Shown piece by piece: positions 32,709-40,041 of a DNA stretch of 64,000 nt. The translations under genes were made by a program, and so were the position numbers. The number at the start of each line of letters is the position of its first letter. The first letter of the stretch is position 1. The notes beneath the pieces were generated by a model, which saw only the letters and a list, made by a program, of their open reading frames with translations, was not told the origin of the DNA and did not search any database. This DNA comes from an uncultured Bacteroidales bacterium (GTDB lineage: Bacteria > Bacteroidota > Bacteroidia > Bacteroidales > ML635J-15), in assembly GCA_937899245.1 (NCBI GenBank), contig CALDKB010000048.1, positions 62,001 to 126,000 of the forward strand. The letters are read 5' to 3'.

Positions 32709-33930
32709 AGTCTGTTGGATTATCTTGTGATTTTTCGTTTGTTGGTTTTTTACCGATGATTATGATTAGCAAGCTGCAGAATATTATGCTTGCAAGAACA
32801 ACGGCATATCCAAATTCGGCAATCTGTTGTCCGCAAGGCAGACCTTCTTGTAGCGGAATCGAGGCAAGCACAACCGATACAAGTCCCTTTGGCATCAGAA
32901 CCGACATTGTTAGCTTGTCGGTAGGCGAGCAGTCCTTGCGTACAAATGCCTGTATTGTTGGGAATCTGAACAGTATCGAGGCAGTGATTATCATCAGTGC
33001 GAGCAGGTATATCATTACCGAGCCGAATTCCATTACTATTCCGACATAAACGAAGAAATAAGTCTGCAGTACGAATGCAATTTCGGAATAAAAGTTACGT
33101 TCGTTAGCGTTCAGCTTTGCTGTCTGCACTTTAAATGCCCTTTTCCACCATTTTATCTTGTCGAAATATTCGGAGTTGCCAAGCACTATGCCGAACGACA
33201 GTGCGGCAATACCGCCGTTTAGCCCAAGTAGTTCGGCACTGCCGTAAACGATAAATACAAAGGCGAGTGTTGTGAACATAGAGTTCTTGAGTCCGCGAAC
33301 CCAGTTTAGCACCAAGCTCCATATGGCGCCACCAAAGAAACCGAGCAGTATTGCGAACAGAAACGCCATCCACATTCTGTTGAGTATAGTCGTCGCGCTA
33401 ATGTCGCCCGCCTTCATTCCTTCTAGTACCGCCAGTGCGACAACAAGGCAAAGTACGCTGGTGAATGCCGACTCGAGTGTGAGTATGGTGCGCGCTTTAT
33501 GTCCCATTTTCAGTTGGCGTGCCATTGGAATTACGATTGCCGATGATGTTCCTCCTAATGTGGCACCCATGTACAGTGCAGTTGTAAAGTTGAAGTCGGC
33601 GAGCCACATGGTTATGCCGATGACGATTCCGGCAGTAAGCATAAAGTTGATTATAGTAACCAAGGTGGCCGACAATATTGACGACTTCAGTTCGGACAGC
33701 TTAAGGTCGACTCCACTTTCGAAAAGTATAAGAATCAATGTGATAGTAGTTAAAACTCTTCCTGTCTGACCGAAAAAAATGTTGCTGTCGATGAAAAATC
33801 CAGCCCCGATTCCTATTGCCATAAGTATAAGCACATTTGGAATTCGAGTGCGGTCGAATAGCTTGTTGAGCAAGTGACTGAAGAATATCAGCAGACCAAG
33901 AAGCGTTACAACTATAGTAATCTTTTCCAT
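32668..33930 (-). CDS. Cation/proton antiporter, CPA superfamily
   Basis: This 420-residue membrane protein has about 12-13 helices spread over 1-390 and the fold pattern of Na+(K+)/H+ exchangers. Clear marks are RIPNVLILMAIGIGAG near 29-44, LILILFESGVDLKLSEL, GATLGGTSSAIVIPMA (the first unwound helix) and LTLESAFTSVLCLV. Many CPA1 members have an Asp in the ND or xD position of this last motif; here it reads TS. A GLNGGIAALSFGIVLGN segment follows, and MPKGLVSVVLASIP near the end is typical. It probably sets cytoplasmic pH or ion content, but which ion it moves is unclear. A TAGGTTTG element lies 22 bases upstream. The retropepsin-like gene overlaps its 3' end. Confidence 0.88.
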   Translation of the reverse strand: MEKITIVVTLLGLLIFFSHLLNKLFDRTRIPNVLILMAIGIGAGFFIDSNIFFGQTGRVLTTITLILILFESGVDLKLSELKSSILSATLVTIINFMLTAGIVIGITMWLADFNFTTALYMGATLGGTSSAIVIPMARQLKMGHKARTILTLESAFTSVLCLVVALAVLEGMKAGDISATTILNRMWMAFLFAILLGFFGGAIWSLVLNWVRGLKNSMFTTLAFVFIVYGSAELLGLNGGIAALSFGIVLGNSEYFDKIKWWKRAFKVQTAKLNANERNFYSEIAFVLQTYFFVYVGIVMEFGSVMIYLLALMIITASILFRFPTIQAFVRKDCSPTDKLTMSVLMPKGLVSVVLASIPLQEGLPCGQQIAEFGYAVVLASIIFCSLLIIIIGKKPTNEKSQDNPTDYGTDGTEEGIHHL

Positions 33931-33951
33931 CAGGCATTATATAAGTCGACA

Positions 33952-33959
33952 CAAACCTA
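33952..33959 (-). promoter_or_regulatory. TAnnTTTG promoter element for the antiporter gene
   Basis: TAGGTTTG on the minus strand, 21 bases before the ATG at 33930. Confidence 0.4.
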
Positions 33960-34215
33960 ACAATTTTTTTTAAAAAAAGATCATGTTTTGTAGATGAAAA
34001 ATAATATGCAATGTCTAACGTTTTGATAGGTAGTGCGCAGAATGTAGTCTAGGTAAAAAAAGGCCGATACTTTTCAGCATCTGTCTTTTCTGAGGTCTTG
34101 ACAAATACTCTATTCACTTACAATCCAGTTGCTGGCTATGAGGTTGTTGCGGGTGTTTGTTAGTCTAAAATGGGTTATTTTTATAGTGCACATAAGTTGA
34201 TTAGTGAATAATTGT

Positions 34216-34223
34216 TACTTTTG
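34216..34223 (+). promoter_or_regulatory. TAnnTTTG element almost touching the start codon at 34228
   Basis: TACTTTTG followed by CGAT and the ATG. Because transcription normally starts a few bases after this element, the message would be leaderless or nearly so. A TTG at 34197-34199 might serve as the -33 element. Confidence 0.45.
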
Positions 34224-34227
34224 CGAT

Positions 34228-35022
34228 ATGAAAAAAAACTTGTTGTTGATATTTCTTGTCTTGTCTGCCATGTGTTGTTATTCACAGGTTGACGAGGTGT
34301 GGAATGTTGTTGCAACAGCCGATGATTTCGAGATTGACAAGCTTGGAAACATTTATCTTGTAAAGGACAATGTTGTTGGAAAGTATGATGCGGACATGAA
34401 TTTCGTCTGCTCATACGACAACTATTCTGCCGGTACGATATCGTCGCTTGATGTTGCAAATCCGTTCAAGGTCATTGTTTTTTATTCGGAATATAACAAG
34501 CTGATATATCTCGACAGCAAGCTGTCGGAACTTCGTAGCCCGATACTTGTAGATGATGCTGGATTTTATAATGTTCAGGTTGTGTGTTCGTCATCGTTTG
34601 GCGGCTTCTGGATTTTCGACGAGCAGAACAGTTGTGTAAGGCGCATAGGTAGCGATTTGTCGACAACGCAGCAGGGAACAAGCTTGTACGAGGAGCTCGG
34701 TGATGCAAATGTGGTAGAGATGCAGGAAACGATAAGCTATATTTTTCTGATGTCCGACAACGGAAAAATATTGGTACTCGACAAGTTCGGCAATTTCTAT
34801 AGGTCGATAGAGGCGGAGGCTTGCGAAGGTTTCTGCGTGGATAACGACCTGCTGTATTGCAACGAAAAGTCGGGGCTTGTCCTCTACGATCTGGCATCGG
34901 AGAAAAACGCCATAATTTCAGGCAAAATCATAGGCAAGTTCGGAGTGAAACACGATTTGTTGTATGTGCTATCGGAAAATAGATTGACATGCAATAAAAT
35001 TAAGATTGAAAAAAAGGACTAA
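34228..35022 (+). CDS. Secreted beta-propeller-like protein, unknown function
   Basis: The protein (264 aa) starts with a signal peptide (MKKNLLLIFLVLSAMCCYSQ). The mature part consists of repeated short beta-blade-like units such as DDFEIDKLGNIYLVKDNVVGKYDA, GFWIFDEQNSCVRRIG, ISYIFLMSDNGKILVLDKFG and EGFCVDNDLLYCNEKSGLVLYD, which resembles an NHL/WD40-type propeller with about six blades. No catalytic motif is seen. Codon use is richer in G and C than in the flanking intergenic DNA and matches the housekeeping genes. It lies 43 bases upstream of the deoxynucleoside kinase gene and may share its transcript. The family is not recognised. Confidence 0.8.
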   Translation: MKKNLLLIFLVLSAMCCYSQVDEVWNVVATADDFEIDKLGNIYLVKDNVVGKYDADMNFVCSYDNYSAGTISSLDVANPFKVIVFYSEYNKLIYLDSKLSELRSPILVDDAGFYNVQVVCSSSFGGFWIFDEQNSCVRRIGSDLSTTQQGTSLYEELGDANVVEMQETISYIFLMSDNGKILVLDKFGNFYRSIEAEACEGFCVDNDLLYCNEKSGLVLYDLASEKNAIISGKIIGKFGVKHDLLYVLSENRLTCNKIKIEKKD

Positions 35023-35065
35023 TTACAAAAAAATACAGTAATTTAGCGACCAAAATTTTAGAGGT

Positions 35066-35683
35066 ATGCATATAGCAGTAGCAGGTAACATTGGAGCTGG
35101 TAAAACAACTCTAACAAAACTATTGGCGAAGCATTACGGTTGGACGCCAAACTTTGAGGATGTGGACTACAATCCTTATCTGAACGATTTTTACGAGGAC
35201 ATGCAACGCTGGTCCTTCAACCTTCAAGTGTATTTCCTGAACAGCCGTTTCAATCAGATACTTGAAATACGCAAGTCTGACAAGACCATAATTCAGGACA
35301 GAACCATTTACGAGGATGCTTATATTTTTGCTCCCAACTTACATGCAATGGGACTGATGGCAACTCGCGACTTCGACAATTATTTTAATTTGTTCAAGTT
35401 GATGACTTCGGTGGTTCAGGCACCAGATTTGCTGATTTATCTTCGTGCAAGTGTTCCTACTTTGGTTCGCCAGATTCAGCAGCGCGGCCGCAAGTACGAA
35501 AACACAATTCGCCTAGACTACCTTACCCGTTTGAATGAACGCTATGAGGCTTGGGCTACGGACTACAACAGCGGCAAGCTTCTGATAATTGACGTTGACA
35601 ACATAGACTTTGCCAATAAGCCCGAAGATTTGAGCATGGTAATCGACAAGATTGATGCTGAACTTCACGGATTGTTCCAGTAG
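35066..35683 (+). CDS. Deoxynucleoside kinase family protein
   Basis: This 205-residue cytoplasmic protein belongs to the dNK/dGK family, which phosphorylates deoxynucleosides for nucleotide salvage. The P-loop GNIGAGKT lies at 7-14. FEDVDYNPYLNDFYEDMQRW (near 33-52) holds the Glu and Trp residues that frame the base pocket. IIQDRTIYEDAYIFA near 90-104 is the DR-(S/T) motif with a substrate-binding Arg, and RGRKYENTIRLDYLTRLN forms the LID with arginines for the phosphates. The length is normal. It is followed by a strong terminator. Whether it prefers deoxyadenosine or deoxyguanosine cannot be told by eye. Confidence 0.93.
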   Translation: MHIAVAGNIGAGKTTLTKLLAKHYGWTPNFEDVDYNPYLNDFYEDMQRWSFNLQVYFLNSRFNQILEIRKSDKTIIQDRTIYEDAYIFAPNLHAMGLMATRDFDNYFNLFKLMTSVVQAPDLLIYLRASVPTLVRQIQQRGRKYENTIRLDYLTRLNERYEAWATDYNSGKLLIIDVDNIDFANKPEDLSMVIDKIDAELHGLFQ

Positions 35684-35706
35684 AAAAACAAAAAAATATA
35701 ATTAAG

Positions 35707-35731
35707 GACGCTCATCGAGCGTCTTTTTTTT
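35707..35731 (+). terminator. Rho-independent terminator after the deoxynucleoside kinase gene
   Basis: GACGCTC and GAGCGTC pair around a 3-base loop and are followed by eight T. Confidence 0.85.
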
Positions 35732-35754
35732 GCTTTCTCGCAGAGGATTGTGGA

Positions 35755-37218
35755 CTAGTCCATTTCTTCTGATGCCTTCTTGCTGAAAATAAGCAGGCCG
35801 ATGAATGTGAGTAGTCCGTTGACAATCAGGATTTCGAAGCCGAACTTATAGCCGTTGAATAAAACTTCGGAATAAATGTTAAGCAGATAGCTTATTACGG
35901 GCGAAAGAATTGCAATGAACGGAACAATCTTGTCGTTTGGCTTTCTGTTCTTTACGAATAGACCGAAGCAGAATAGGCCGAGCAAAGGTCCGTATGTGTA
36001 GCCGGCAATGTCGAACAAGGTCTTTATCAGCGAGTCGGTATGGAACGGCTTGAAGACGATGATGATGATGAAATAAATAGCGGCGAAAACAATATGGGTT
36101 GCCTTACGGATTCTTGTCTTTTGCTTTTCGTCGTGTTTGGTGTCCTTGTCGAATTGAAGAATGTCGAAGCAGAAAGTTGTTGTGAGCGATGTTAGGGTTC
36201 CGTCTGCGGAAGAATATCCGGCAGCGACCAGACCAATGATAAATATGATCCAAGTTACTGGTCCAAGGTTTTGTGCTACAGCAGCAAAAATGCTATCAGA
36301 CTTTTCGGGGAGGGCAAAACCGGTACGAGACGAGTAGAACAGCAGGGCAACACCCAAAGCAAGGAACAGAAAGTTGACAATGAATATGCAGATGCTGAAG
36401 CTGAACATATTCTTCTGCGCTTCCTTTAGCGATTTGCAGGTGAGGTTTTTCTGCATCATGTCCTGGTCGAGACCTGTCATTGCAATGGTGATGAAGGCTC
36501 CGCTTAAAATCTGCTTGAGGAAAAAGTTGTTTGAGCGCCATTCCGTTTCGAACATCTTGGTATATCCTTCGTCGCTTGCCTGCTTCATCATGTTGAAGAA
36601 TGAAATGTCCATTTCCTTTAGCAGGAAGACAATTGTGATAATTGTGGCAAGCAGCATGAACGTGGTTTGCAAGGTGTCGGTCCATATTATAGTCTTGATT
36701 CCGCCCTTGAAAGTGTAAACGAGTATCAGAATTATGAAAAATAGAGCCAGAGCCCAGAACGGAACTCCAATAGCCTTGAATACGAATTCGTAGAGGACAA
36801 AAACAACAAGGTACATCCTAAGGGCAGAACCCATAAGTCGTGAAATGATGAAGAAGAATGACCCTGTCTTTTGCGAATCGCTTCCGAATCTGTTTCCGAG
36901 ATATGTGTATATAGACGTGAGGTTGTGCTTATAATATAATGGAAGAAGGACAAGAGCGATGACAGCATATCCGATAAGGTATCCGATGACTACTCCAAAA
37001 TATGTAAACTGGCTGGATTCCACATATCCAGGAACAGACATGAATGTGACACCCGACAGTGAAGCTCCAATCATTCCGTAGGCAACGACAAACCAAGGCG
37101 ACTTGCGGTTGCCGGTGAAGAAAGTGTCATTGGTTGCTTTTTTCGATGTGAAGTGCGATATGATAATCAGCAGTGCGAAATAGGCGACAACTATTGTTGC
37201 TATAACGTATGGACTCAC
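35755..37218 (-). CDS. Sodium:solute symporter (SSS family)
   Basis: The protein (487 aa) has about 13 membrane helices and the SSS pattern. FTSKKATNDTFFTGNRKSPW near 23-42, MIGASLSGVTFMSVPGYV near 49-66 (sodium-binding helix 1), FIISRLMGSALRMYLV, GGIKTIIWTDTLQT and LVAAGYSSADGTLTSLTTTF, with the serines of the second sodium site, are all present. The transported solute (for example a sugar, an amino acid or sialic acid) is not evident. The start is 3 bases after the stop of the PD40 gene on the same strand, so the two form an operon, and the PD40 protein may be an envelope partner. Confidence 0.92.
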   Translation of the reverse strand: MSPYVIATIVVAYFALLIIISHFTSKKATNDTFFTGNRKSPWFVVAYGMIGASLSGVTFMSVPGYVESSQFTYFGVVIGYLIGYAVIALVLLPLYYKHNLTSIYTYLGNRFGSDSQKTGSFFFIISRLMGSALRMYLVVFVLYEFVFKAIGVPFWALALFFIILILVYTFKGGIKTIIWTDTLQTTFMLLATIITIVFLLKEMDISFFNMMKQASDEGYTKMFETEWRSNNFFLKQILSGAFITIAMTGLDQDMMQKNLTCKSLKEAQKNMFSFSICIFIVNFLFLALGVALLFYSSRTGFALPEKSDSIFAAVAQNLGPVTWIIFIIGLVAAGYSSADGTLTSLTTTFCFDILQFDKDTKHDEKQKTRIRKATHIVFAAIYFIIIIVFKPFHTDSLIKTLFDIAGYTYGPLLGLFCFGLFVKNRKPNDKIVPFIAILSPVISYLLNIYSEVLFNGYKFGFEILIVNGLLTFIGLLIFSKKASEEMD

Positions 37219-37221
37219 GGG

Positions 37222-39453
37222 CTACTTGATATTTTGAGGTTGTATGTTTTCGGGTAGATTGATGAAATAAATGTCGAGATTACCCTTCTTTCCCTTAGGG
37301 GCTGTCGACTTTGAGAAGTAAGTTTTTGTTCCGTTGCCGGTTATTTTGTATCCGTAGTCGTCGCCAGAAGTGTTTATCGCCTTGCCAAGATTAATAGGTT
37401 TGCTCCAGCAGTCCCAGCAATCGTCGCCGGTGCGTGTTGCGACATACATGTCGAGACCTCCCAGTCCGCCATGTCCATCGGAAGCGAAGTAGAGGTGGGT
37501 GTTGTCGCTATGCAGGAACGGTGTGCGTTCGGTAAACATGGTGTTGATATTTCCGCCGAGGTTTACGGGTTTTCCCCATTCGCCGTTTTCGTCAACCGTG
37601 CAAACGTAGATGTCGGTTTGAACTTCGTTAACCTTTCCGTGATATTCGAGTCCGTCGAAGTCGGCATCGTTGAAGATATTGAGCATATCCTTGCGTTTTG
37701 CAGCAAAGAATAGAGCTTTTCCGTCGTTGCTCAGGAATGCGTCGCCCTGCCAGTTGCAAGAGTTAACATTGCCTGTCATTTTCTGTGCCTTTCCCCATGT
37801 TGCACCAGCCTTCTTGGAGAAGTAGAGACGTCCATTCCTGAAAATGTATAGTACGTTTCCTGCTGTATTAAGGCATTGTGGATAGTCGTTTGCCTTGGTT
37901 GAAACTTCGTTTATTATCTGTGCTTCGCCCCAACCGTTTTCAGTCATCTGGGCGACGAAGATATCTTCTCCGCTCTTGTTGCCGCTGCGGTTTTCGCCAC
38001 AGAAGAACAATGTGTTGCCGTCGGCAGATAATATAGGATTGTACTCGTTGCCGCTAGTGTTGATTGTTTCGGGCAATGCTTCAGCAACAACCGGACTGCT
38101 CTTGTCTTCGATAATTTTGATCAAATCATCAATTTTTTCTGTTTTGTCTTTCCAGTAGGGACGATATTTCAGGATAGTAACAGTTGCATTAGACCAGTTT
38201 CCGTTTTCAAGGTCGGAGGCAATCATTTTCTGTAACGCCACGAATGCTTTTTCCTTAGGAGCGGCTTCCTTTATGTATTCGTCGTAGGCGGCGGCTTTCT
38301 TTGTGTTGTATCCGTTGTATATTTTAAGTTTGTCGCCCTTTACGGCAGTTGTCGAGTCGGCAACGTATTTGTCGTGTATCAGGTTGCGCTGGTCGGGTGT
38401 CATCTCATCGTAGAAAGCTTTAAGAGAAATCAGTTCTCCGTCGGATGCGATAATGTCGTAGTACATCTTGGTTGCCATGTTTTTCTTGTCGCCGTCGAGG
38501 TTGTAGTAGCAGTATTTTATTATCTCGGCATTGTCGCCGGCGCATTGGAGTGCCGAAGATAGAGCCATCTTGTTCCATTTGTTGTCTGGATACCTCTTGA
38601 CGAATCTTATGTACGATTCGCAGTTTCCGTCGCTAGTTTCCTCGTTGAAAAGCATTTCCTCGTACATCATTTCGGCCTTGTAGTATTGCGAGCTCTTTGG
38701 ATATTTCTGCATATATTGCTTTAGCGCAATTGAAGTTTTTTCTTTTGCAGCATCGTCTAAAGCGATGGAATAGATTTTTTCTTGTGCTTCGGTTGCCTGT
38801 TCGGCTTCTGGATATTTGCCGATGAAAGTTTCGTAACTTTCGATTGTGTTTTCGGCAGTTGCCTTTTCGAAAGCTTTTTCGTTGCGGCGTTTTGTTGCAT
38901 CGGTAACTTGCTGTGCGTCTGGATATGTGTCGATGAAAGCGTTAAATGCCTCTTCGGTATTCTGGGCGAGAGTCAGCTTGTATGCCTCGATGTCGCGGTA
39001 CATCTTGGCTTCGCTGCGGTACTTCTCGTCGGCCTTGCGGTAGAAGAACAGGTAATTCTGGTAAGCTTCGTATGTGTTGGCCTTTATGGCATCCTTGAGC
39101 GCGTATCGGCAAACAGTATCGATGTAGTTTTTGAAAATGTCCTGATTCAACGGTATGGCTTGCAGCTTTTCCTTTTCCTTTTCGTTCAACTGCGGGTAAT
39201 ATGCTTCGGCTGTTTGAAGGCACTTATATGCTTCGACGGGATCGTAACCAGCATATTCCCTTTGGAAAAGCAGGTAGGCCTTGTAAAAGTTGAATTCTAC
39301 ATCGTCCTGATTTTTTGTCAGTGATTTTTCGATAATCTTCTGGGCATTGTCATATTTGCCCTTCCATATTAATTCAATGGCCTTTGTCTGTTGAGAGAAA
39401 GCACTTGCCGAGAATAAGCAGATTAATGCGACGAGTATAATTTTCTTGTTCAT
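37222..39453 (-). CDS. TPR and PD40 (WD40-like) repeat exported protein
   Basis: This 743-residue protein has a signal peptide (MNKKIILVALICLFSASAFS), then TPR-like helical repeats over about 20-430 (KAIELIWKGKYDNAQKIIEKS; repeated segments of the form AFxKATAEN-SYE-FIGKYPEA), and a PD40 propeller over about 465-735 with NEYNPILSADGNTLFFCGEN and SGEDIFVAQM-type blades (KGNLDIYFINL). Unlike the PorE-type protein at 45620 it has no OmpA-like domain at the end. The ATG at 39453 is preferred to a TTG two codons earlier. It precedes the SSS symporter gene by 3 bases. The helical repeats and propeller suggest a periplasmic scaffold or sensor; the exact role is unknown. Confidence 0.87.
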   Translation of the reverse strand: MNKKIILVALICLFSASAFSQQTKAIELIWKGKYDNAQKIIEKSLTKNQDDVEFNFYKAYLLFQREYAGYDPVEAYKCLQTAEAYYPQLNEKEKEKLQAIPLNQDIFKNYIDTVCRYALKDAIKANTYEAYQNYLFFYRKADEKYRSEAKMYRDIEAYKLTLAQNTEEAFNAFIDTYPDAQQVTDATKRRNEKAFEKATAENTIESYETFIGKYPEAEQATEAQEKIYSIALDDAAKEKTSIALKQYMQKYPKSSQYYKAEMMYEEMLFNEETSDGNCESYIRFVKRYPDNKWNKMALSSALQCAGDNAEIIKYCYYNLDGDKKNMATKMYYDIIASDGELISLKAFYDEMTPDQRNLIHDKYVADSTTAVKGDKLKIYNGYNTKKAAAYDEYIKEAAPKEKAFVALQKMIASDLENGNWSNATVTILKYRPYWKDKTEKIDDLIKIIEDKSSPVVAEALPETINTSGNEYNPILSADGNTLFFCGENRSGNKSGEDIFVAQMTENGWGEAQIINEVSTKANDYPQCLNTAGNVLYIFRNGRLYFSKKAGATWGKAQKMTGNVNSCNWQGDAFLSNDGKALFFAAKRKDMLNIFNDADFDGLEYHGKVNEVQTDIYVCTVDENGEWGKPVNLGGNINTMFTERTPFLHSDNTHLYFASDGHGGLGGLDMYVATRTGDDCWDCWSKPINLGKAINTSGDDYGYKITGNGTKTYFSKSTAPKGKKGNLDIYFINLPENIQPQNIK

Positions 39454-39579
39454 ATACAAACTATTTTAGTCCGTAAAGGTACTTAAAAATTAATATATAT
39501 ATGCCGGCTTTGGCATAAGTTATTCAAACATGTCGGTTGATATCTAAATAATTGATAGAAAGAATGTTGTTTTTTATTA

Positions 39580-39955
39580 GTGTCCGCAAAAATTCTGCGC
39601 TCATTTCGCAAGTTAGAACGAAAGTTCCGAAAACCGAAGGCAGAGCAAAACAAACGAAGGACTTTAGCTCTGCTAAGGAGCAGGAACGCTGTGTAACAAC
39701 AGGCGTAGGCACGAGCCTTGTGAATTCAATTGTGCGAAACAAAGATCACGAGCAAACAGCTAGTAAATCTCCCTTTTGAAAACGATACAACTCGTTATGA
39801 ATAAGGAGATTTCGGACAGCTTAATTTGCAACATCTCCTCGTTCCGTATCGCTGGCAAATTATAGCTTCCGTAATGACAGAAAAAAAACAAAATATATTT
39901 GTAAATGATTGGTCTTGTGTGTCTTACCAACGTTTTAATGTTTTTTAGCGGACAC
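39580..39955. mobile_element. Possible MITE-like element bounded by inverted GTGTCCGC
   Basis: GTGTCCGC at 39580-39587 and its reverse complement GCGGACAC at 39948-39955 bound a 376-base non-coding segment. Just inside each repeat there is an A/T-run of matching sense, and the outer bases (TATTA and TACTG) are also similar. The interior is richer in G and C than the flanks. No transposase fragment and no clear target duplication are visible, so this is a candidate only. Confidence 0.35.
39783..39851. repeat. Two-part hairpin inside the MITE-like segment
   Basis: CGATAC (39783-39788) pairs with GTATCG (39846-39851), and AGGAGAT (39804-39810) pairs with ATCTCCT (39833-39839), leaving an asymmetric internal loop and a 22-base apical loop. 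Confidence 0.4.
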
Positions 39956-39986
39956 CAGTAGGTGTTTTTATAAGTAGTCCAATAAA

Positions 39987-40025
39987 AAAATCCCCCATTC
40001 ACTTTAATTGCGAAAGGGGGATTTT
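39987..40025 (-). terminator. Rho-independent terminator after the S46 peptidase gene
   Basis: AAAATCCCCC and GGGGGATTTT form a perfect 10-bp stem; the A-run to the left provides the U-tract on the minus strand. Confidence 0.85.
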
Positions 40026-40041
40026 CTTTATTTGTGGAGAT

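Larger units (their letters stand above)
39460..40041. other. Gene-free stretch of about 580 bases
   Basis: No credible gene is seen. The open frames present on both strands lack start context and family features. The stretch holds a pair of inverted GTGTCCGC repeats, an internal hairpin and, at its right end, the terminator of the S46 peptidase gene, each listed separately. Confidence 0.6.

Noticed and set aside
38782..39324. A 180-codon plus-strand frame opposite the PD40 gene
   Set aside because: Hydrophobic and cysteine-rich translation typical of antisense frames; the minus-strand gene is well supported by its signal peptide and repeats.
39524..39779. Two short open frames (72 and 75 codons) on opposite strands near 39540-39779
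   Set aside because: They overlap each other, have no start context and no recognisable motif; they fall inside the possible mobile element and look non-coding.
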